Below, piece after piece: positions 22,438 to 33,731 of a stretch of DNA of 64,000 nt (the first letter of the stretch is position 1; each line of letters begins with the position of its first letter). The position numbers and the translations under genes were made by a program. The stretch is taken from the NCBI GenBank assembly GCA_023525715.1, contig CM042016.1, positions 62,756,882 through 62,820,881 of the forward strand. The letters run 5' to 3'. The notes beneath the pieces are model-generated. The model searched no databases and had not been told where the DNA came from. It worked only from the letters and a program-made list of their open reading frames with translations. The stretch comes from Cichorium intybus. Lineage: Eukaryota > Streptophyta > Magnoliopsida > Asterales > Asteraceae.

Positions 22438-23961
22438 ATGGTGGCACAACAGTTTTCTTGGGATGACCAGATGCAAGCCTTGAACTTAACTGAAGATGGT
22501 GGAGCACACTTGGCGCAGATCGAAGGAAACATGGATGTTGATGCTGCAGAAGAACAAATGATGGATCTGCAATTTGCTTTCATGGTTTTTACTACTCCTG
22601 CTTCTACCCCTGTCAAAACTGAGGTTAGTGAAGTTTCTTGCTCTTCTCAATCTTGCATTAATATAATTACAAAGTATCGTGAACATAATGATAGTCTTAT
22701 TAAAGAAGTGTTTAACCTTACAAATGATGTTTATCATGCTAAAAAGAAATTGAAACCTCTACAAGAAAAACTTGATGCTAAAACATCTGATTTTAAGAAA
22801 GTACAAGAGGAATGGAGTACTGTCAACACTCGATATCGTTGTGCAAAAGAATTAATTGCTAAATTAACTGCTGAACTTGACGCATTGAATACAAAATTCA
22901 ATGATGCTGAATTTAATTTCAAAAAATTCGATGTGTCAAGCGAAGTAGTTGAGTCTATAATTGAACATCAAACTGAATGGGCCAGTAAACACGGTCAAGG
23001 TTTTGGTTATAGATCTGTTCTACCTCCATATAATCATAATTATGTATCATCTGTCGAAACTGAAGAGTCTGAGGAATGTTATCTCTCGAATTTCATCAAA
23101 AAGGATCAATCTGGCACCGCTAAGAGTAATAAACCGAACTCTACTGATGCTTCTACCTCATGTGCAGATAATTTGAAAGACAAAGATGAGAATAAGAAAG
23201 ACAAGAGTACTTTTGATTCTGTTAAAACTTGTTCTAAGACTAATGATTCTGATTCATCTATTCTGAATTTGTCTGCTAAAACTGCTAAAATTGTTAGACC
23301 TTTCAAAAATCGTAATGATGTGAACTTTCAAAATTCTAGGTTTAAAAATTCTGATTCAGATAATTTTAAAGACAAAGATGAGAATAAGAAAGACAAGAGT
23401 ACTTTTGATTCTGTTAAAACTTGTTCTAAGACTAATGATTCTGATTCATCTATTCTGAATTTGTCTGCTAAAACTGCTAAAATTGTTAGACCTTTCAAAA
23501 ATCGTAATGATGTGAACTTTCAAAATTCTAGGTTTAAAAATTCTGATAAATGTTCTGTTGCATGCTTGTGTATGTGTGGAAATGCTTTGAATATATATAG
23601 ACCTGGACAAACATCCACTGTCCCTGTTAAAAGACAAACTTGTTTTAATTGTGGAATAGCTGGTTACATTGCCAGAAATTGTCCCCGATATTTGTATGCA
23701 CATCAACATGAATAGTTTTGGCAGAACGTGCCAAGGGGGAGATCTTATAAAAGAAAGCCCTCGAGGTCACGTTCTCGGAATAAGAATTGGAATGATGTGA
23801 AACCTAAGAATCAAACTGCTCAAAACAAAAAGACAGTTTCAAGAAATGACTGTGCCTTACCAAACTTTGTAAGATCAAAGTCATCTCAAGAATCTACTTC
23901 AAATAGCAGTTCTGATTCCAAATCTGATGCTAATGTTCCCATTTGGTCCAAGGATAAATGA
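22438..23961 (+). pseudogene. Copia D: Gag extension with coiled coil, duplicated segment and second zinc knuckle
   Basis: Same frame as gag. An acidic start (MDVDAAEEQMMDLQFAF) is followed by a long heptad-rich helical region (about 22680-22920), a Lys/Asp/Ser-rich region that is duplicated in tandem (23165-23548), and a second knuckle CFNCGIAGYIARNCP near 23640. A TAG at 23713-23715 and a TAA near 23959 interrupt a basic, Arg/Ser-rich tail. It probably acts in particle assembly and RNA binding as part of a Gag-pol precursor (inference). The second knuckle has Tyr where related knuckles usually have His. Confidence 0.78.
23165..23548 (+). repeat. In-frame tandem duplication of 192 bp in copia D gag
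   Basis: Two adjacent copies (23165-23356 and 23357-23548) each encode a 64-residue Lys/Asp/Ser-rich unit beginning DN(L/F)KDKDENKKDKSTFDSV. They differ at only a few bases by eye, so the duplication is young relative to the element. Confidence 0.95.
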
Positions 23962-24119
23962 TTTAAATCAAATTATAGATGGGTTCCTAAAGACAGCATT
24001 CCGAAATCTACTATGAATTCCCCATTATTTAACAATCGTGATATGAGTTTAGAATCTATAAAATGTATCGATAGTTTGGGTCAACCTAGTTTCCGTATGG
24101 ACTGGGTCCCTAAATCTAA

Positions 24120-25031
24120 TTGATCCCGCAACTTGTGCAGGAACAGCTGTGGAGGAATATTAGCAGACCCTGGTATGTTGATAGCGGTTGTTCCAGGCAC
24201 ATGAAAGGTGACATGTCCCAATTACACGACATTGAAAATTTTAATGGTGGATATGTTTGCTTTGCGGGTGGTGAAAAGGGAAAGATCACACAGAAAGGGA
24301 TTGTCTCCAATGGCGTGTTGAAATTTGAGAACGTAAACTTTGTTCCTGAGCTCAAGCACAGTCTGCTAAGCGTTTCTCAAATCTGTGACAAAGGTTTTTC
24401 AACCCACTTCACGAAGAAGGAATGTCTGATACTAAAACCTGGTGTTGTCATTCCAAAGGAGTGGATTCTTATCCGATCAGAACGTCAAAGCAATGCCTAT
24501 ATCATTGACATGAATCACAACACTCCTGAAAACGTCCCTTGCTTATTCTCTAAAGCTTTTGAACAGAGTGCCATGCTATGGCATCGACGTCTAGGTCACG
24601 CCAACGCGAAGAATTTGAATCGTCTTACGAAAAATGAACTTGTCCAGGGGCTTCCCATCAAAGACTTCATCACATTTGAAAAATGTGTTACCTGTGCTCA
24701 CGGCAAACATCATCGGAAGCCACATCAGCCCAAATTGGTCAACTCCATTGACTCACTCCTTCAACTGATTCACATGGATCTCTTCGGCCCAGTCAACGTT
24801 CTCAGTATTAATAAAAGCTCTTATTGTTTAGTTATAACTGATGATTAGTCACGTTTTACTTGGGTTTTCTTTTTGAAGCAAAAGAGTGAAACTACTGAGT
24901 TGGTCAAGAGATTCGTCACCTTAATCGAGAATCAAACGAATCAAAAAGTGAAGGAAATTCGGTGCGACAATGGGACTTAATTCAAGAATGCGGCACTGGA
25001 TAAATTTTGTGCAGATAAAGGAGTGCAGCGT
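24120..25031 (+). pseudogene. Copia D: aspartic protease, GAG-pre-integrase and integrase N-terminal part
   Basis: Shifted by one frame relative to gag. The protease motif is YVDSGCSRHMKGD (about 24175). The pre-integrase zinc segment is MLWHRRLGHANAKN with CVTCAHGKHH (about 24570-24710). The integrase core starts at LIHMDLFGPVN. A TAG at 24846-24848 interrupts it where the second copy (38080) has a Tyr codon, and a TAA near 24978 follows. The frame then reaches FCADKGVQR, cut at 25031 by the Athila element, and resumes at 34690. Confidence 0.87.
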
Positions 25032-25987
25032 TGACAACGCCTAGTAATATCACATATTTTAGTCGTTGTTGAGCCCTATTCTTAGTGAAATTATATCATA
25101 TACATCGTGGTATTTTCACTTTTCGTGCCAGCACTTGTTTGGAAAGAAATAATGAAAACAGGGACCAAAAGCGTGCAATTTGGAAGAAGTTTGAAGATCA
25201 AGGCAAAATCAGGAAAAGACGTACGCGTGCCGCGAAATTCATCAATGCTCGACGCGGGTATGAGGCGGTGGAAAGAATTCAAATTCCGATAAAACGGGAA
25301 TAAACCCCTACGCGCGACGCGGGATTCATCAACGCGCGGCGCGGTCTCGAGATTTTTGCAACAATAAATAGAGGCTTTTAGGCGAAAAACGAGCGAAGAC
25401 CCGGTGTAAAATCGATCCCCAAGGCTCTTTGACTCCGAGATTTAGCTTCAAGAACCACCATTTGGTATTTTTCATGTTTTTATCTTTAATTTTCAATTAG
25501 TTTAATAGTTAGTAATCATTGGCTAGTATCTTTGGGAGTGACAACCATTGATATTTAGTTCTAGTTTCTATTTTGGAGTAATTGTTTACTGTTTTGGAAC
25601 CTTTGAATCTGATTTGGTTAATAGTAATCATTTAGTTTATGTTAATTGTTGATTTTTCGGTGTTTATGCTTGGTGAATGAATTGTTGGGTGTTTGGATTG
25701 TGTTTGATGTTTGATTTGCCTTTGCTTGCTTCTGATTTGGAGATATACTTCTGAATTCAGTAAGTTACAAGGTTTGGTTGGTAGTTTTAGTTTAGTTTAT
25801 GCTTTTTGGGATTAGTTGTCAAAAGTTAGGAACTAGGTCCTCTGACTGTAGTGTGACACTGCAGTTGGTAATCTGTCACCTATCTCGACCACGTAACTCC
25901 TGTGGATCAACCCTGACTTCCATTGTGCTAAGTGAGAGTGAGGTTTATTTTCTTATTTTTGACCGCATGACGACCGCTGCGATGTCA
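25032..25987 (+). repeat. 5' LTR of Athila E1 (956 bp)
   Basis: Runs from TGACAACGCC to GCGATGTCA. It contains CG-rich box pairs at about 25217-25260 and 25311-25347. At 25361-25370 it reads ACAATAAATA, where the 3' LTR has ACTATAAATA, so the likely TATA box has been altered in this copy. Confidence 0.95.
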
Positions 25988-25992
25988 AATTT

Positions 25993-26010
25993 TGGCGCCG
26001 TTGCCGGGGA
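25993..26010 (+). other. Primer-binding site of Athila E1, tRNA-Asp type
   Basis: TGGCGCCGTTGCCGGGGA, complementary to the 3' end of tRNA-Asp, five bases after the LTR. Confidence 0.93.
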
Positions 26011-26107
26011 GTTGTGAGCTTGAGAATAGGTGATTTGTAGGACTTTTTAGTTTTTTATTTTAGTTAGTAATTTTGATTTTTGTTTTTCGGGCATATTGCA
26101 TTAGTGC

Positions 26108-29100
26108 ATGCGTACTCGTAGGGGTGAGCAATTATCCCCTTTGCATTTTGACTCAGAGATTGAGTGAACTGCGCGCAAGATCCGTGCACGTAGGCGTTTA
26201 AATACAATGAGTTTTAGTAATGTCAGTAGTAGTATAGTGAGTGTTGCCCAGGAACCCTCGGGTGAGGCAACGTGGATGTCATTTATTCCCCCGATTTCAG
26301 AATTCCACATTGGGAGCACGAGTGCTACTGGTGGTGCAGCTTCAGCATCTGCACCTATACCTTCATGCACTCCGCCGTCGATTCCATGATTTCCACCTTT
26401 ATCCCAACCTCAATCCACAAACCCATTTACATCTGCCATGTCTTGGGGAGCGCCGACCCGCGATGGCACCCCAGTATCTAGACAGCAGACACCTATTTCC
26501 CAACCCATTTCTCAACCAGCACCTGTACTTTTTAAACCACAAACCACATTCCAACCTATACCACCACAACAACAATACCAGCAACCACCTTAGCAACAGT
26601 ACCAGTATCAAGAGGCTGAGGAGAGGTATGATGAAGAAGATGAAGGATGGGTTCCACCAGCACCACAGCAAGCATGAGACCGAGGTCGGGGACCTCCAAG
26701 AAGAGCACAACAACATCAACCACTACAAGGTCAGCAGAGATATAACGATCCTCACTTTTACGGTAATCCTGCTCAACCCTTGTATTTTGCACAATCGAGG
26801 GGGCAATCGGTTCCATCGCACTTCCAGCCACGGGAGTACGATGACTCGTCGCCCATTTACATTCCCGATGATATAGAATCTCAAGTAGAAATTAGGCCCC
26901 AGTTGATAGGAATACTAACTCAATTTAGAGGTTATAAGACTGATGATCCATACAATCACTTGTATGAGTTCATAGCTATCGCAAATGCTAATACTCCTAG
27001 ACACACCAATAGGGATACTTTTAGGTTAAGATTATTTCCTTTCACATTAAAGGATAAGGCCAAATACTGGTTCACATCTCTTCCACCTAATAGTATCAAT
27101 AGTTGGGACCAACTTAAGGCAAAGTTTCTACAAGAATTCTATCCAGTTAGTAAAACCACAAAAGTTAGACGCGCAATTCAAAACTTCTAGCAGAAGCCCG
27201 GAGAGGCTTTTCACGAAGCATTTGATCGATTAAAGGAGTTACTGCATTCATGTCCGCATCACGAGCTTCCTAAATGGCAGTTAGTGAAGTTATTCTTTGA
27301 AGGAGTAAGTGAGACACATCAAGCAATGATAAATGCCTCATCAAGTGGGACATTTATGTGGCAAGAGCCAGAGGATGCTTGGAAGTTCTTAGAGCAGTTG
27401 AGCTTAGGATCTAAGGTCAGTGGATCTATGAAGGACAATACAGTCTACATAGCAAACATTGAAGCAGAAAATAAGTGGAAGACAGAAATGCAGAAGGAGC
27501 TCAGTGCTGTGACTAAGAAGTTTAATCAAATGCTCGCGAGGTTTCAACAAGAGAAGGGAGCATATGTATTGCATGGGCAAGTTGTATGTAATACATGTGG
27601 TGAAATAGGACATAATCACAATGAGTGCTCGATGACTCATGAGGAAATTAGTCAAGTGCCTGGGTATGGTCAATTCCATAATGCACCATGACCATTCCGA
27701 AACAATCAGCAGCGAGAGGTGAGACAACTACCAGTGAGACAGCAGCAGATGCAACCTACGCCTCCAGTAGGAAGTATGAACATTGGCATGCAGGAAATTT
27801 TTGGAATGTTAGTTAAGCTTCAGGAAGTGGAGGATATAAATTCAAAATCAATTTTGAGGCTAGGGGAGTTGATTATTAAGATGGAGGAGGATAGAGCACA
27901 AGAGAAGGCACAACCGTCAAAAGTGCAAGTGAATGAGGTCATCACACTCAGGAGTGGAAAGAAAGTGGATAACAAGGTTACAGCTCCACCAGCAGAAGAG
28001 GATAGTGATGTAGAAATAATTTTTGATGAAAAAGAAGAGCTGGAAAAAGAAAAGAAAAAAAGGAAGGAAGAGCAAGAAAAGCAGAAGAAACAAACAAGTA
28101 CATGGGAGAAGGGGGAAACGAGTGGGACAGTTCCTTTCCCAACGGCTTTGGAAAAGCCAGAGAAAAGACCATATGGGAAGAAGGGACCGCAAGCGGAAGA
28201 TATGTGGGAACTGTTTAGTCAAATCAAGGTTAACATTCCATTAGTTAAACTTATCAAGGAAGTCCCTGCTTATGCAAAGTTTCTCAAGGATATGTGCATT
28301 CACAAAAAGCATATTTTATCCCATTTGCCTAAAATGATTAGTTTGCCTGAGAATGTAAGTTCTATTTTAATGGATGCATTGCCTCCCAAGCTGAAGGATC
28401 CTGGGGTTCCTCTCATCTCTGTTGACTTAGGTGATGTGCACATTATGAGAGCTCTGTTAGATTCAGGTGCAAGTGTGAATATTTTACCGGGACAACTTTT
28501 TGACAAGTATGACTTCGGTACTCTAAGATGTACAGATGTAATTCTTCAGCTTGCTGATAAGTCTACAAAGATTCCTAGGGGAATGTTGTCAGATGTTATC
28601 ATTAAGGTGAGAGATTTTTACTACCCAGCAGATTTCTTAGTTCTGGATACCCGTCAGGCGGCCAATGGAGAACAACCGACAATCATCTTAGGGCGACCCT
28701 TTTTAGCCACGGCTAATGCAAACATCGACTGTCGTACGGGGGAGATGGGGATTTCCTTTGGGCATCGGCAAACTAAGATCAACATTTTTAATGCCAAAGG
28801 TAATACAATGGAGGATGAAGAGTGCTACTAGGTGGACATCATAGATGAGTTAGTACAACAGTATACGCCAGAAGTGTTGCAGCAAGAAGTGATGGAGACT
28901 CAAGAAGAAGGAGAGGCTGAGCAGGAAAAGCAAGAAGAAGCAGCAGATAGGGACAGAGGCACGAAGTATGAGGATTGCGCGCACATAGAGAAGCTGCCGA
29001 CAGAGATTCCCAAGACGTTAAAACCATCATTGCAAGAACCACCAAAGCTAGAATTGAAACCATTACCAGCTCATTTAAAGTATGCCTTTCTGGGGAAAAG

Positions 29101-29116
29101 GATACTTTGCCAGTGA
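26108..29116 (+). pseudogene. Athila E1: Gag and aspartic protease, seven stop codons
   Basis: ATG at 26108 (MRTRRGEQ) opens a frame that can be followed without frameshift to about 29090 but holds stops at 26165, 26387, 26591, 26675, 27188, 27689 and 28829. Gag core: LTQFRGYKTDDPYNHLYEF, LFPFTLKDKAKYWF, FLQEFYPVSKT. A CCHC knuckle CNTCGEIGHNHNEC lies near 27600. After a Lys/Glu-rich linker comes the protease (RALLDSGASVNILPG near 28450; TIILGRPFLATA near 28690). The E2 element at 45955-47257 is a paralogue of the same Gag and shows sense codons at least at 26165 and 27188. Near 29090 the pol frame shifts. Confidence 0.93.
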
Positions 29117-30540
29117 TTTTAGCAGCAAACTTGACAGAGGGACAAGAAAAGGAATTACTCAAGATATCGTCCAAGCATAAGGAGGCTATTGGTTGGACAA
29201 TCACAGATATAAAAGGAATTAGCCCAACCACATGTATGCATCGAATCATCACAGAAGAAGGAGCTAAACCTGCCAGAGACACGCAGAGAAGATTGAATCC
29301 AAATTTGAAGGAAGTTGTGAAAAAGGAAGTTCTAAAGTGGCTGGATGCTGGGATCATATATCCAATCTCTAATAGTGAATGGGTCAGCCCGACATAGACA
29401 GTGCCAAAGAAATCTGGAATAGCCGTTGTAGATACTAAAGATAGTGACAAAGTTTCCACAAGACCCGTGACTGGATGGAGAGTATGTATCGATTACCGGA
29501 AACTCAATGCCGCTACATCTAAGGATCATTTTCCATTACCATTCATCGATCAGATCGTGGAAAAGTTAGCTGGACAGAAGTATTATTGTTTCTTGGACGA
29601 CTATTCTAGGTATAATCAGATTGCCATTCATCTGGAGGATCAAGCAAAGACAACATTCACATGTACATATGGTACTTTTGCGTTTCACAGAATGCCATTT
29701 GGGTTGTGCAATGCTCCCGCTACATTTCAACGGTGTATGATGGCGATATTCTCCGACATGATTGGTGACGCCTTGGAAATCTTCATGGACGACTTCTTGA
29801 TTTTTGGACCAACATTTGAAGCCTGCTTGAATCAATTGGAAAAGGTGTTACAAAGATGTGTTGAGTCTAATCTGGTGCTTTCTTGGGAGAAAAGCCATTT
29901 CATGGTTAGAGAAGGAATAGTTTTAGGTCATGTGGTCTCTGAGAGAGGATTTGAGGTAGATCGTGCTAAGGTTAAGGTTATTTCCACATTGCCACCCCCG
30001 ACATCCGTGAAAGGGGTTAGATCTTTTTTAGGTCATGCTGGTTTTTATCGTATATTTATTAAGGATTTTAGTACCATCTCCAAACCTCTTTGTGGCCTTC
30101 TGTTAAAGGACGCACCATTTATTTTTTATGAAGAATGTGTAAAAGCATTTAACATTTTAAAAAATAAATTGGTCGAGGCCCCCATTCTGAAACCTCCAGA
30201 TTGGACCCAACCTTTTGAAATTATGTGTGATGCTAGTGATTATGCTGCACCCTGCTGGTGCAGTATTAGGTCAAAAGATTGATAGGAAGCAGTAGTCATA
30301 TGCTATGATAGTAAAACTTTTTCCGAGGCTCAATTAAATTACACAACCACCGAAAAAGAATTACTTGCTGTAGTATTTGCGTTGGACAAGTTCAGGTCCT
30401 ACATCTAGGGATCAAAGGTGGTGGTGTATACCGACCACAGTGCTGTTCGACACCTGCTGGCGAAAAAGGAGTCTAAACCAAGACTGATCAGATGGATACT
30501 TCTGTTGCAAGAATTCGATGTGGAAATCAAGGACAAAAAG
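29117..30540 (+). pseudogene. Athila E1: reverse transcriptase-RNase H, broken
   Basis: RT is read from DTLPVILAANL through a TAG at 29395-29397 to 30282. Motifs: VLKWLDAGIIYPISNSEW, WRVCIDYRKLNAATSKDHF, FHRMPFGLCNAPATFQRCM and the catalytic FMDDFLIFG. Downstream, LGHVVSERGFEVD and the connection domain are present. At about 30245 the frame shifts; RNase H (YTTTEKELLAVVFALDKF, VVVYTDHSAVRHLL) follows in another frame with stops at its start and at about 30406. It cannot yield a complete polymerase. Confidence 0.92.
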
Positions 30541-31874
30541 GGAGCAGAGAATTAAGGATTCGTTTCCAGATGAGCAGTTGCTGGAGCTTACTGGAGCCCC
30601 ATGGTACGCGAATTATGTGAACTTTTTGGCCACAGGAGTGATACCAAAACATTGGACTAAACAAAGGCAAAAGCAGTTCCGCACATATGCAAAGAAATTT
30701 ATTTGGGACGACCTTGACCTTTTCAAGGTAGACGAGGATCAAATAATTCGCCGATGTGTGCCTGACAGCGAAATCGAGGAGGTATTGGGACATTGTCATG
30801 CATCAGCATGTGGAGGGCATTTCAGCGGTAAGAACAGGATATAAGGTTCTAGAATATGGATTTTACTGGCCAACCATCTTCAGAGACACACATAAAACTG
30901 CTAAGGAATGCCTCAACTGCCAACAACTGGGAAACATATCGAAAAGGGATCAAATGTCTTTAAACCCAATTTTGGTAGTGGACATTTTCGATGTTTGGGG
31001 AATTGACTTTATGGGTCCATTTCCCACGTCACATGGTTATGTTTACATTCTGGTAGCAGTGGACTATGTGTCGAAATGGATCGAGGTAGAGGCACCCCGC
31101 ACAAATGAGCACCATGTGGTGTGTAAATTCGTCAAGAAAAACATTTTCACCAGGCATGGAGTTCCACGAGGGATCATAAGTGACGGAGGGTCTCATTTCA
31201 AGAATTTTAAATTTAGAAGGCTGCTAAAGCACTACGGTGTGAATCATCGGATTGCAACACCATATCATCCTCAGACGAGCGGCCAAGTGGAAGTGTCCAA
31301 TAGGCAGATAAAAGAAATTCTTCAAAAGACTATCAAAACCGACAGGAAAGATTGGTCACTAAGGTTAGATGATGCGTTGTGGGCATATCGAACTGCTTAT
31401 AAGACACCGATCGGAACCACTCCGTATCGGTTGATCTACAGAAACTGCTGTCACTTGCCGGTGGAACTCGCCAACCGAGCCTTATGGGCAATCAAACAAG
31501 TGAATATGGATTACACTAAAGCTGGAAAAGAACGGAAATTACAGCTGTCTGAGTTGGAGGAACTACGAGACGAAGCATACGAGAATGCGGCTACATACAA
31601 GTCGAAAATGAAGCGGTATCACGACGCTAAGCTCAGGTTGAAAACTTGTGAAGTTGGACAAAAAGTGTGGCTGTACAACTCGCCGTTAAAGATGTTTCCC
31701 GGGAAACTGAGGAGTAAGTGGAATGGTCCTTACGAAGTGGTTAGTGTCACAGATTATGGTGCAATAGAGATTCGAGATTTCAAAGGCGGGAAACCGTTCA
31801 AAGTCAATGGACACAGGCTCAAACCCTATGTCATTGCGGGCACGTTTCAGAAATTGAAAGTGGAAACAGTATAA
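30541..31874 (+). pseudogene. Athila E1: integrase, split by a frameshift
   Basis: The N-terminal part (30518-30844) covers WYANYVNFLATGVIP and the HHCC finger start (HCHASACGGHF). After a frameshift near 30830, a long open frame to 31874 contains CLNCQQLGN, the DDE core (WGIDFMGPFPTSHG; IISDGGSHF; HPQTSGQVEVSNRQIK with the catalytic Glu) and the C-terminal SH3-like segment (KVWLYNSPLKMFPGKLRSKW; NGHRLKPY). The catalytic D, D and E are visible, so only the frameshift separates this from a full-length integrase. Length and motifs match Athila-lineage integrases. Confidence 0.92.
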
Positions 31875-33731
31875 TTCGTGACAGACAGTCCTGTGTACAC
31901 GTCATAAGTCAGGTAAGTGTATGTCCGGCTGAAGACGTTAAACTTAGCGCTTGTCGGGAGGCAACTCGATCATCACGTGTATAATTTGCATTTTGCCCAG
32001 TTTTAATTGTATTTAATCGATCACGGTAAGAAAAGAGCAAGTGTGGGGTCATTTTGGTAATTTTGCAAAGCCGCGACGCGTGATCCTAGGATCCGCGACG
32101 TGCGTGTTTAGTTTTCGCGATTATAACTAAAATCAGATTTTTATACGCAACGCGGATAGAAGCTTCCTGTGCCGCGGTCTTATCTTAATTTGAATTTAGA
32201 GATAATCACCAAAAACAGAGTTTGAACTCCATTCCAAAACCTCCACACCTGTATATAATCCAAACTGATTAATTCGTTGCATTCTTTACCGTGACAAATC
32301 TTTAGTGCAATCTACTCACCTGCATCGTCGTATTCTTCGCAGCAGAATCAAGTAAGTATACTCTTTCTTCTCCTTTCTTTTGAAGTCTTGGCCTATGCCA
32401 AAAAGCCTCTGTAAATCGTAATGTAGCAATTATCTGTTAAAATTGATAGTGAAAGTAGGCTTAGGCTGTTGTACTCCGTAAAACCCAATTCTTAGATTCA
32501 AGATAACTGGTTTACAATAGGCATAATTGTTGATTCTTGGGTTGAAGTCATTCGCCGCGCCGCGGACTGTTACAGACCACGACGCGGAATACGAATGTTC
32601 ATATAACGCGTCGCGGTATGTCTTACGCGCGCCGCGTCGAACGCTAGACAGTGCATTAATTATCGAATTTCATGCATTAATTATCGAATTTCATGCATTC
32701 TGCAGGCAGTATGTCTTCATCCGGCAGTTCTGAATCGCTTGATTGGAATTTTTTTTGTTTTTTTTGTTTTTGTTTCCCGTTATTTTATTTTGTTTATAGT
32801 TAATCGTCTTTGTGAGTCATAAATGTTATACCAAAATTGGAGGAGTTGTTTCAAGCAAGTGTGGGGTCACCCTACCCCCTCCCCTTGTCTTGATTACTGG
32901 CGTGTTCATTGTTGCGCTACAACTCCAGAACGCCAAATCGAGGATCTTTTTGTTTGTATTTGTACCTATAACACCGAGTTTCAACCAAGCGATCTACCGT
33001 CCAAAGGGGTAACTCTTTCTCCCTTGTTCTAAATAATTTTTGTACAACGGGGACGTTGTACGATTTTAAGTGTGGGGTGTGGACGGTCGAAAGAGTAGTT
33101 TTTTTGAAATTTTTGCGGGAAATGACCGATTCTTAAAATTTTAGCAACTTTTTCAAAAAATTTTAATAGGTTAAAGTTTTGAAACGGATAGTTTGTGATT
33201 GTTTATAACATTAGTATTTTTCGAGAAATACTATGTAGTTGTAATCATGCTATTAGTTGAGTCAAATAAGTTGAGTTTTATGAGTTTAGAAGATTGGACT
33301 GTTTTAGGATTGGAATTTAGGAAGGAATGATCAATCAGTGACCTTTGTTGTTCGAGCCGGTAGGTCTAAAATGGGTGGGGTTTATGCACCTTGCCACCTC
33401 AGATCGTCTGGTCTGGGATGGTATTTTTGAAAGCTCGCTACACGGACAACATCGAAAGTCATGGATAGTTCTTTTATGGCCTTTAGAATCTGAATGAGTA
33501 CATACACTTCATTGTGGACAGAAAATTTGTAATCAAGGGTTCTCTAGAAAGCCATGAATTCCAAAGAACATTCTGATTATGTGGGGTGTTTGACAACGCC
33601 TAGTAATATCACATATTACTAGAAAGCAATAAGCTTTGAAACTGAACACAGTCAAAAATTGTTTGAGTCTTAGTTAAAATCTATTAAAAACTCTCTTGCT
33701 TGGGACAAGCAAGGCACAAGTGTGGGGTGTT
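31875..33731 (+). other. 3' internal region of Athila E1 without a clear envelope-like gene
   Basis: Some Athila elements have an envelope-like frame here; I see no convincing one. It holds CG-rich box pairs (32068-32107, 32139-32184, 32549-32590, 32601-32640), a TATATAA at 32252, several copies of AAGTGTGGGG, and a duplicated polypurine/LTR-start piece at 33578-33617. The working polypurine tract is GTGTGGGGTGTT just before 33732. Confidence 0.75.

Noticed and set aside
32527..33032. Short frames after Athila integrase as an envelope-like gene
   Set aside because: Fragments of 60-70 codons without a membrane anchor or collinear structure.
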